From NCBI GenBank assembly GCA_029259995.1, contig JAJDEC010000477.1:1-7332 (forward strand): a stretch of 7,332 nt of DNA, read 5' to 3'. The first letter of the stretch is position 1, and every line of letters starts with the position of its first letter. The notes beneath the pieces are model-generated. The model was not told where the DNA came from and ran no database searches. It saw nothing but the letters and a program-made list of their open reading frames with translations. Shown here piece by piece: positions 1 to 4,800 of the stretch. The stretch comes from Phycisphaerae bacterium (GTDB taxonomy: Bacteria; Planctomycetota; Phycisphaerae; UBA1845; UTPLA1). Made by a program: the position numbers and the translations under genes.

Positions 1-1142
1 GCGGGCTCGGGAATTGTCTGACCGATCAGGACGACGTCGTAGCCGTTCGTCGCCTTGAACACAGGATCGCCCGAGTTGCTCGTGCCGATGCCCGATGCTT
101 CGAGATAGACGAAGCTCTCGGCATTGGGATCGATGAGCGGAATGACGACGCTGTCCAGATACGCGCCGAGATCGCCCGTTGGAAGTCCTTCAGGCGAAAG
201 GCTGAACTGATCATTCGGCACGCCGTCGGTAATCGTGTCGACGCCGAATGAGGATCGATTGATCATTGCGCCGACGTCCGTCGTGTTGATCGTCGGCCAG
301 AGCGTTCCGCCGAGAGCGCCCGTCAGCGTCGGAAAGTTGCCGAATCCGTCGCGCTCGATGAGCCAGCCGCGCATTCCGCCGAGGTACTGGAAAGAGCCGA
401 GTGTCTCCGTCGCGGGCGTCGCCGATTCGGCGATGCCGTCCTGCCAGAACTCGTAGCCGAGATCGCTGATCTGTGTGATGCCCGGACCGATGTCGGTCAA
501 CGTGCCGTTGCGCGTGTCGAACGCCGGATTGATCGGGCCTGTCTGCGTGCCGTCAACCTGCGTTCCGGCGAGGACGATGGTCGTGACGCCGAAGTCACCG
601 GACAGACCGTTCGAGCCCGGATTGGTGCCTGTCGCATCGAAATCGTTAAGCGCCAACGTGTTATTGCCGCGATCGATACCGAGATCGATGAAGCTCTTGA
701 TCCCGGGAATCTCGGCGGGCGTCGCGCCGACAGGTCGGGCGAGGCCGCGTTGGCCGTTGTTGAGATCGCCGTCGAGATCGAGCCGCGGACCGCCGAGGAA
801 TTCGATGCCCTGAAGCGGCAACTGCTGCGGCGTCGGCGGGAACGGTAGCGACAAGCTGCCGCGTCGGAACATGAAACTGAGCGAACCGAACTGGTTCGTC
901 GAGTAAAGCGGCGGCGAGACGCCCTGCCAGCCTGTCGGCGTGGCGGCGCCGGAGCCGGCAAGTCGATCGCCGTCGAAGAACGGGATGGTGTTGCCGAGCT
1001 GCGACGTGACGAATCGCGGTGCGCCGGGCGCCAGTCCGGCGTCGACGCCCGTCATCAGTTCGAATCGATCGGCCTGTGCGACCGTCGTCATGGCCAGCGT
1101 CGTCAGCATGACGATCGCCAATTGCGTTCCAAAAACCTTCAT
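1..1142 (-). CDS. Secreted surface protein with PEP-CTERM-like end, 3' end cut by window edge
   Basis: The reading frame is open from ATG at 1142-1140 to the window edge, giving 380 codons plus two bases. The first 24 residues form a signal peptide: Lys2, a hydrophobic core, then an Ala-Gln-Ala cleavage site before Asp25. The mature part is rich in Gly, Asp, Asn and Thr, as in extracellular beta-rich proteins, and has no recognised catalytic motif. It is paralogous to the neighbouring gene at 1225-2583; both carry LDLDGDLNNG (here residues 121-130) and GDLGAYLDSVV (here 323-333). The last visible residues, 377-380, are Ile-Pro-Glu-Pro and the next codon begins GC, so Ala. IPEPA at this point, just after the conserved core, is how PEP-CTERM exosortase sorting signals begin, but the membrane helix and Arg cluster would lie outside the window. 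A good ribosome binding site, AAAGGA at 1156-1151, sits 8 nt before ATG and supports this start. Function unknown; surface display is inferred. Confidence 0.9.
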   Translation of the reverse strand, partial: MKVFGTQLAIVMLTTLAMTTVAQADRFELMTGVDAGLAPGAPRFVTSQLGNTIPFFDGDRLAGSGAATPTGWQGVSPPLYSTNQFGSLSFMFRRGSLSLPFPPTPQQLPLQGIEFLGGPRLDLDGDLNNGQRGLARPVGATPAEIPGIKSFIDLGIDRGNNTLALNDFDATGTNPGSNGLSGDFGVTTIVLAGTQVDGTQTGPINPAFDTRNGTLTDIGPGITQISDLGYEFWQDGIAESATPATETLGSFQYLGGMRGWLIERDGFGNFPTLTGALGGTLWPTINTTDVGAMINRSSFGVDTITDGVPNDQFSLSPEGLPTGDLGAYLDSVVIPLIDPNAESFVYLEASGIGTSNSGDPVFKATNGYDVVLIGQTIPEP

Positions 1143-1169
1143 CTTTCAGATCCTTTCATTCCCCATGTT

Positions 1170-1187
1170 GCGGGCGTTTTCGCCCGC
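1170..1187 (-). terminator. GC-rich hairpin between the tandem paralogs
   Basis: A perfect 7-bp stem (1170-1176 with 1181-1187) closes a 4-nt loop of T on the plus strand and A on the minus strand. CCCC at 1161-1164 and GGGG at 1188-1191 could extend it past a 5-nt bulge. It lies downstream of the 1225-2583 gene and 28 nt upstream of the next start on the minus strand. There is no T-tract after it in the direction of transcription, so it is not a classical intrinsic terminator. It may instead be a processing or mRNA-stabilising hairpin that uncouples the two genes. Confidence 0.4.
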
Positions 1188-1201
1188 GGGGTTCCCCCCC
1201 A

Positions 1202-1220
1202 CGAAATCGCGATGATTTCG
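1202..1220 (-). terminator. Second hairpin just after the dockerin-protein stop codon
   Basis: A 7-bp perfect stem, CGAAATC at 1202-1208 with GATTTCG at 1214-1220, has a 5-nt loop and begins 4 nt after the TGA stop (1227-1225) on the minus strand. A run of seven G residues on that strand (1200-1194) follows it, then the hairpin at 1187-1170. The tandem arrangement fits a 3'-end structure for the upstream gene, but no T-tract is present. Confidence 0.4.
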
Positions 1221-1224
1221 GGAG

Positions 1225-2583
1225 TCACATTTGGTTCAGCAGGCCAACGAGGCTCTGCACATCCAATCCATCGATGCTGTCATCCAGATTCACATCGGCA
1301 GGATTTCCACCGCATCCGCCGGGCGCGCCCGCAAGGAGCGCATCCACGAATTGCGGCACATCGGCGAGTGTCACGTCGCCGTCATTGTTCATGTCGCCGG
1401 GCAATGCACTCGTTCCGAACGACTGCGCGGCCGCGACAACAACGAGGTCATAGGCGATCGAATCGGCGTAGATCGGATCGCCGCTGTTGTTCAGGCCGAA
1501 GGACGCCGACTCGAGGTAGACGAAGGCCTGTTGATCATTGACCAGCAGCGGAACGACGACACTGTCGAGATAGGCGCCGAGATCGCCGCCGAAATCCGAC
1601 ATCGCCACGCCGCCGTTTCCGGCCGCGGAGAAATCATCGGCCGCGTTGCCCGACGTGATGACGGCCGATCCGCCGGCGAGGCCGTGCGCCGTATTGATGG
1701 CCTGCCCCACTTGTGATGTGTCGGCAGCGGGCCACTGCGTCGAACCGAGTCCCTCTCCGGATAGCAACGGAAACTCGCCGGTTTCGCAGTCGGCGACCAC
1801 GAGCCAGCCGCCAAACGTCGCGAAGTGCTGCAACGTGCCGAGGACAGACGCCGTCGAACTGTTGGGTTCGATGGAGTCGTACCAGAGTTCGACCTGCAGA
1901 TCGTTGATGGCGAACACGCCCGGCAGCGTCGCATGCGGCGTGATCGCGCCGATGCGCGTGTCGAACGCGGGATTGGGAGCGACGGCTGTCGCCGTTCCGT
2001 CTGGGCCCGTGCCCGCCAGCGTCAGAAGAACCGTGGCGATGCCGGGACCAATACCCGGGCCGCCTTCATTCGTGCCGGCGGCCTCGAATCCGACGAGTTC
2101 GATCGACGACAATCCGAGGTCGACATCGAGATCGATGTGGCTGCTGGTTCCCGGAACGCGAACCGGCGTTGCGACGGTTTGTCCTGAAATGACGGGAACC
2201 AGGCTCCTGGCGCCGTTGTTCAGATCGCCGTCGAGATCCAGCAGCGGTCCGCCAAGGAAATCGACGCCGACGAGGGGCAAGGTTCCTCCGGGACCGAGCG
2301 GAACGCTTCCGCGCCGATAGGTGCAGGAGAGCGTGCCGAGATCGTTCGGCGGAAAAAGGGGCGGACTGATCCCGGCAAAGACAATCGCAGGACCCACATC
2401 GGAAGTCCCGACGAGTCGGTCGCCGTCGTAGGCCGGCCCGGCCACGCCGGGACCTGGCGACGGCGCGATGAATCGCTGAGTACCGGGCCAGAGACCGACA
2501 TCGACGCCGACGAGAAACTCGAACTGCTCCGCCGACGCCATGGGCGCCGCCGCGAGCACGAGCAAGATAGTCACTATGCGCAT
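1225..2583 (-). CDS. Secreted protein with C-terminal dockerin-type repeats
   Basis: The gene is complete and encodes 452 residues. Residues 1-18 are a signal peptide ending Ala-Ser-Ala before Glu19. Residues 19 to about 385 form a Gly/Asp/Pro-rich extracellular module paralogous to the protein encoded at 1-1142. The C-terminus carries two dockerin type I-like calcium loops. The first, near 396-419, has the pattern D-x-N-x-D-G-D-V with Asp397, Asn399, Asp401 and Asp403. The second, at 429-452, has Asp430, Asn432, Asp434, Ser436 and Asp441. In Planctomycetota such repeats are common on secreted proteins and do not imply a cellulosome. Cys87, Cys266 and Cys424 are the only mature cysteines seen. 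The start is set by the signal peptide; the ribosome binding site is weak (GGAT at 2593-2590). It is probably exported and may bind a partner or the surface through the calcium repeats. No enzyme motif is recognised. Confidence 0.93.
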   Translation of the reverse strand: MRIVTILLVLAAAPMASAEQFEFLVGVDVGLWPGTQRFIAPSPGPGVAGPAYDGDRLVGTSDVGPAIVFAGISPPLFPPNDLGTLSCTYRRGSVPLGPGGTLPLVGVDFLGGPLLDLDGDLNNGARSLVPVISGQTVATPVRVPGTSSHIDLDVDLGLSSIELVGFEAAGTNEGGPGIGPGIATVLLTLAGTGPDGTATAVAPNPAFDTRIGAITPHATLPGVFAINDLQVELWYDSIEPNSSTASVLGTLQHFATFGGWLVVADCETGEFPLLSGEGLGSTQWPAADTSQVGQAINTAHGLAGGSAVITSGNAADDFSAAGNGGVAMSDFGGDLGAYLDSVVVPLLVNDQQAFVYLESASFGLNNSGDPIYADSIAYDLVVVAAAQSFGTSALPGDMNNDGDVTLADVPQFVDALLAGAPGGCGGNPADVNLDDSIDGLDVQSLVGLLNQM

Positions 2584-2676
2584 GTTTTTATCCGTTTATG
2601 GTTCGCGGCCTGCACGAAAGCGGTCCGACAGAACCCAACTGCTATGTTTGTCTTGACGCAGGTTTCATTTCAGGGG

Positions 2677-2757
2677 CTGGAATTGGCGCGAGACGCTGTT
2701 GGAAGGATTACCAACCCGTCATCGCACTAGCCGCGGATTTGGCGCAGACAATTCCAG
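2677..2757. repeat. 9-bp inverted repeat in the 2584-2840 intergenic region
   Basis: CTGGAATTG at 2677-2685 and CAATTCCAG at 2749-2757 are exact inverted copies, 63 nt apart. Between them lies a smaller hairpin, GTTGG at 2698-2702 with CCAAC at 2711-2715. The region is upstream of the dockerin-protein gene, so it could be a folded leader or an operator pair. The 2584-2840 gap otherwise holds no convincing gene. I could not identify a clear -35/-10 promoter in it. Confidence 0.35.
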
Positions 2758-2793
2758 GGGGCGTCGTGAACTCGATCGGACCGAGCGTCGCAG

Positions 2794-2820
2794 ATGGCGC
2801 ACGACTTCTCATCGCGCCAT
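2794..2820 (-). terminator. Hairpin downstream of the membrane-protein gene
   Basis: ATGGCGC at 2794-2800 and GCGCCAT at 2814-2820 form a perfect 7-bp stem with a 13-nt loop. On the minus strand it starts 20 nt after the TAA stop of the membrane-protein gene. No T-tract follows. It is plausibly a transcript 3'-end structure, but it may be coincidental. Confidence 0.35.
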
Positions 2821-2840
2821 TCCGGCCTCGTTGGATCGAG

Positions 2841-3428
2841 TTAAGACAAATGGGAAGGCGGCGCGCGGCGGGTGCAGGCGCGTCGATAGGGAGAGAATCG
2901 CGGCACTCGCGCCAGCGCGAAGGCCGCGCGATGGTATCGCATGCGAAGGCGCGCCAGAAATCGGCCCTGATCGGACAGGGCATTCACGCCGATCAAACGA
3001 GCGGCCATGGCGATGACATATGCCAGCATGACGGTCGCAACAGTGGACACGAAGAGCAGAAGTTCAAGTCCCTGATCGACAGTCGCCTGGGGAATGACGC
3101 GTTCGATGACGCCGGCGTGCATCATGGCGACGATCAGGATGAATGCGATCAGGCATCTTCGATCGCTCAGGACGCGCAGCGACCAGGCGAACACAATCTC
3201 GAGAACGAAGAAAATATTCGTCGCGGCAAGCAGGACGAGTGAAGACCAGGCCGTGGGCTCGCCGACCTGTGTGGCCGCGGCGTAGACCTTGATCGTGGCC
3301 GGCACGTGCATGGCGAACAGCAGCAACCAGATCAATCGCCACAGCATGGCCTTGTTGAGCAGGCGCCGTCGCAGGAAGTCCCCCGCCGACTGTCGATGTT
3401 TGGAGATGTTCTGAATTCGGTATGACAT
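2841..3428 (-). CDS. Four-helix integral membrane protein, unknown function
   Basis: This encodes 195 residues. Four hydrophobic segments are visible near residues 28-50, 61-83, 91-112 and 119-147, separated by short loops. Charges follow the positive-inside rule: an Arg-Arg-Arg cluster precedes helix 1, an Arg/Asp/Arg-Arg loop (84-91) joins helices 2 and 3, and an Arg-rich tail follows helix 4. Both ends are therefore predicted to be cytoplasmic. The basic C-terminal tail from about 155 contains many Arg residues and could contact nucleic acid or lipid headgroups. I recognise no family. The ATG at 3428-3426 has no Shine-Dalgarno but sits 6 nt after a TATTCT box, consistent with a leaderless message. 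Met28, at the head of helix 1, is a possible alternative start. The hydrophobic pattern makes this frame preferable to the overlapping plus-strand frame. Confidence 0.75.
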   Translation of the reverse strand: MSYRIQNISKHRQSAGDFLRRRLLNKAMLWRLIWLLLFAMHVPATIKVYAAATQVGEPTAWSSLVLLAATNIFFVLEIVFAWSLRVLSDRRCLIAFILIVAMMHAGVIERVIPQATVDQGLELLLFVSTVATVMLAYVIAMAARLIGVNALSDQGRFLARLRMRYHRAAFALARVPRFSPYRRACTRRAPPSHLS

Positions 3429-3434
3429 CTGACA

Positions 3435-3440
3435 AGAATA
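3435..3440 (-). promoter_or_regulatory. Candidate -10 box for the membrane-protein gene
   Basis: On the minus strand TATTCT (3440-3435) ends exactly 6 nt before the ATG at 3428, matching four of six bases of TATAAT. TTGACC at 3468-3463 is a good -35 match but lies 22 nt from this box. It is 17 nt from the overlapping weaker box TAGCCT (3445-3440). Either choice puts transcription start at or within a few bases of the start codon, and no Shine-Dalgarno is present. Confidence 0.45.
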
Positions 3441-3479
3441 GGCTAGGTATTTTCTTCGCTCAGGTCAATGGCATTCGAA

Positions 3480-3520
3480 GTGAATCGGCGTTTCGGAAAC
3501 CGAAAGGCGTTCCGTGAATC
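3480..3520. promoter_or_regulatory. Candidate operator between the divergent genes
   Basis: The palindrome TTTCGG-AAA-CCGAAA (3491-3505) lies between the divergent starts at 3428 and 3600. It is flanked by two direct copies of GTGAATC (3480-3486 and 3514-3520), 34 nt apart. A palindrome bracketed by direct repeats in a divergent promoter region is a typical layout for regulator binding. No specific regulator family is recognised. Confidence 0.4.
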
Positions 3521-3555
3521 CGTACAAAAAACGGGCGAATTCTGCCGATGGAGAC

Positions 3556-3569
3556 GGCGTCGATACGCC
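3556..3569 (+). promoter_or_regulatory. Small inverted repeat at the -35 region of the radical SAM gene
   Basis: GGCGT (3556-3560) and ACGCC (3565-3569) are exact inverted arms around CGAT. The repeat overlaps the place where a -35 element would lie for the TAGAAT box at 3588, and no good -35 hexamer is visible there. This could be an activator or repressor site. The arms are short, so chance is possible. Confidence 0.3.
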
Positions 3570-3587
3570 ACAAATGTCCAATTCGCC

Positions 3588-3593
3588 TAGAAT
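3588..3593 (+). promoter_or_regulatory. Candidate -10 box for leaderless radical SAM transcript
   Basis: TAGAAT matches five of six bases of the sigma-70 -10 consensus and ends exactly 6 nt before the ATG at 3600, so transcription would begin at or next to the start codon. No Shine-Dalgarno precedes the ATG. The spacing equals that of the TATTCT box before the divergent gene. Confidence 0.55.
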
Positions 3594-3599
3594 AGCACC

Positions 3600-4484
3600 A
3601 TGGATCAGCCACCGAGAGACATTGCGCTCCAGCTCGCGTGGACCGATCACGATCGGCACTGGCGGAACAATGCCTATGTCTATCCCGTCGTGTCGCGCCG
3701 CAGCAAGGGGCTTTCGATCGGCGTTAATCTGAACCCGGACAAGGCGTGCAACTTCGACTGCATTTACTGCCAGGTGGATCGAACGACGCCGCCAACGATC
3801 CGCAGGGTCGACCTGGACGTCCTGCGCGGCGAACTGGCCGATCTGCTCGATCGGGCAATGAACGGATCGCTCTTTGCCGAGTCGCCCATCGACGCCCTGC
3901 CGGCGGATCAGCGGGTTGTTCGAGATATCGCGTTCAGCGGTGACGGCGAGCCGACGACTTATCCACGATTCGACGACGCCGTGGCGATCGCCGCGGCGCT
4001 GAAGTCTGAGCGCGGATTGACGGATACCAAGATCGTGTTGATCACGGACGCGTGTTATCTGACGAAGCCGAACGTTCGACGCGGCCTGCAATTGATGGAC
4101 GCCCACAACGGGGAGATCTGGGCCAAGCTCGACGCGGGGACGCAGGCGTATTACGAACTGATCAATCGGCCAAACTATCCGTTGTCGCATGTGTTGGAGA
4201 ACATTCTCGACGCGGCCCGGGCGCGCCCCATTCTGATTCAATCCCTGTGGATGCGCGTCCATGGCGAGCCGCCGCCGGACGCAGAGGTCCGCGCATTCGG
4301 CAGGCGCGTTCGCGAACTTCAGGACTCGGGCGCGCAGTTCAATCTCATTCAGGTCTACACGATTGCCCGCGACACGACGGAGCCCTATGCGACGGCCTTG
4401 TCCGCAGGCGAACTGGCGCACGTTGCCGAGATCATTGCATGCGAAACGCCCACAGTCATCGAGACATTCGGGGGCGTCGAATAG
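3600..4484 (+). CDS. Radical SAM protein, COG0731-like
   Basis: This encodes 294 residues. The radical SAM signature CxxxCxxC is at Cys50, Cys54 and Cys57, within a KACNFDCIYCQ stretch typical of the COG0731-type Fe-S oxidoreductases. These cysteines would bind a [4Fe-4S] cluster that cleaves S-adenosylmethionine. SGDGEPT at 113-119 is the GGE-like SAM-binding strand, and an IVLITD strand (145-150) and KLDAG (176-180) follow as further barrel elements. COG0731 includes the archaeal wyosine-tRNA enzyme TYW1, but no cysteine precedes Cys50 and the only others are Cys152 and Cys281. The second cluster of TYW1 is therefore not apparent, and a wyosine role should not be assumed. Substrate unknown. 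The start has no Shine-Dalgarno but fits the -10 box 6 nt upstream. Location is predicted cytoplasmic. It reads alone on the plus strand, divergent from the membrane-protein gene. Confidence 0.95.
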   Translation: MDQPPRDIALQLAWTDHDRHWRNNAYVYPVVSRRSKGLSIGVNLNPDKACNFDCIYCQVDRTTPPTIRRVDLDVLRGELADLLDRAMNGSLFAESPIDALPADQRVVRDIAFSGDGEPTTYPRFDDAVAIAAALKSERGLTDTKIVLITDACYLTKPNVRRGLQLMDAHNGEIWAKLDAGTQAYYELINRPNYPLSHVLENILDAARARPILIQSLWMRVHGEPPPDAEVRAFGRRVRELQDSGAQFNLIQVYTIARDTTEPYATALSAGELAHVAEIIACETPTVIETFGGVE

Positions 4485-4527
4485 CTGCGAGTCCTGCCTG
4501 ACATCGTGCCGATTACGTAAAACAGCG

Positions 4528-4539
4528 GATCACGTGATC
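4528..4539. promoter_or_regulatory. 12-bp perfect palindrome upstream of the HD-GYP gene
   Basis: GATCACGTGATC reads identically on both strands, 43 nt after the radical SAM stop. It may be a protein binding site. Its right half (4533-4539) is also exactly complementary to GATCACG at 4663-4669, so it may instead serve as one strand of a long-range RNA stem. Confidence 0.4.
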
Positions 4540-4669
4540 GGACGCCACGAATTACCGCCCAACCAGACAAATGTCGCTCAAGAGGGCAACTGAACGAGGC
4601 TACCGATAACAGTCGTTCATGCGACATGAGAGGCCTTCTTGTCGGTAGAGCGCCTATCTCATGATCACG
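4533..4669 (+). ncRNA. Candidate structured leader RNA with complementary hairpin loops
   Basis: The segment folds by hand into a compact model. Closing stem: CGTGATC (4533-4539) with GATCACG (4663-4669). Hairpin A: ATGTCGC (4571-4577) with GCGACAT (4621-4627), then TGAACGA (4591-4597) with TCGTTCA (4613-4619), and a 15-nt loop. Hairpin B: CATGAGA (4625-4631) with TCTCATG (4657-4663), then GGC/GCC past a 2-nt bulge, and a 17-nt loop. CTACCGATAA in loop A (4600-4609) pairs with TTGTCGGTAG in loop B (4639-4648) over 10 positions, one a U-G wobble. The wobble favours the plus strand, toward the HD-GYP gene. Hairpins A and B share 4625-4627, so those pairs compete. The c-di-GMP-I riboswitch core blocks are not present and I recognise no known class. 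No covariation evidence is available and individual stems could arise by chance. Confidence 0.45.
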
Positions 4670-4678
4670 GAATCACTG

Positions 4679-4692
4679 CGGCCAATCGGCCG
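4679..4692 (+). other. Short GC hairpin in the HD-GYP leader
   Basis: CGGCC (4679-4683) and GGCCG (4688-4692) form a 5-bp stem with a 4-nt AATC loop; a G-U pair can extend it. Only three T residues follow (4693-4695), too few for a convincing intrinsic terminator. It sits between the candidate kissing-loop RNA and the ribosome-binding-site region. Confidence 0.3.
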
Positions 4693-4708
4693 TTTCGCGC
4701 ATGTTGTC

Positions 4709-4788
4709 AACCGACTGTTCACATCGGTTCGAAGGCCGCCCGATGCTGGTTGAGAGAATGCAACGTCCTTCCGGACTGACGCATCGGG
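4709..4788 (+). promoter_or_regulatory. Competing stems that could mask the HD-GYP ribosome binding site
   Basis: Three stems overlap and exclude each other in series. AACCGA (4709-4714) pairs with TCGGTT (4724-4729). CATCGG (4722-4727) pairs with CCGATG (4740-4745). CCCGATGC (4739-4746) pairs with GCATCGGG (4781-4788). The last is an 8-bp perfect stem whose 3' strand includes the first Gs of the presumed Shine-Dalgarno. This is the logic of a translational expression platform, but a regulatory role is inferred. Confidence 0.4.
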
Positions 4789-4793
4789 GCAGG
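4786..4793 (+). promoter_or_regulatory. Ribosome binding site of the HD-GYP gene
   Basis: GGGGCAGG ends 7 nt before the ATG at 4801. An in-frame TGA at 4777-4779 bounds the frame upstream, and no earlier ATG exists between that stop and 4801. The GGG at 4786-4788 can be paired with 4739-4741, so access to this site could be controlled by folding. Confidence 0.6.
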
Positions 4794-4800
4794 CTGCGCG

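Noticed and set aside
2598..3242. Long plus-strand open frame of 214 codons
   Set aside because: It lies antisense to the membrane-protein gene, its product is low-complexity and charged with no domain, and the opposite strand has a far more protein-like helix pattern.
3465..4421. Minus-strand open frame of 318 codons
   Set aside because: It is the antisense shadow of the radical SAM gene, which has clear catalytic motifs; the product is Arg-rich without domains.
4498..4519. Sigma-70 promoter from CTGACA and TACGTA upstream of the HD-GYP leader
   Set aside because: The spacer is only 10 nt, and no acceptable -10 lies at 16-18 nt from the -35-like hexamer.
4581..4663. c-di-GMP-I (GEMM) riboswitch, suggested by AGGGCAAC before a HD-GYP gene
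   Set aside because: The conserved GGGCAAACC and GGGACGCAAAGCC core blocks and the tetraloop-receptor arrangement are not present; only a short fragment looks similar.
4641..4735. tRNA-like pieces: GGTAGAGCGCC resembling a D-arm, CTCATGA resembling a Met anticodon loop, and GGTTCGA resembling a T-loop
   Set aside because: The anticodon stem does not pair, there is no matching GCTC before the D-loop, and the D-like and T-like motifs are about 80 nt apart rather than the roughly 35 nt of a normal tRNA.
4557..4755. Integron attC-like ends (GCCCAAC and a GTTGAGA-like sequence)
   Set aside because: The right-hand motif does not fit GTTRRRY, the spacing is too long, and there are no gene cassettes or integrase nearby.
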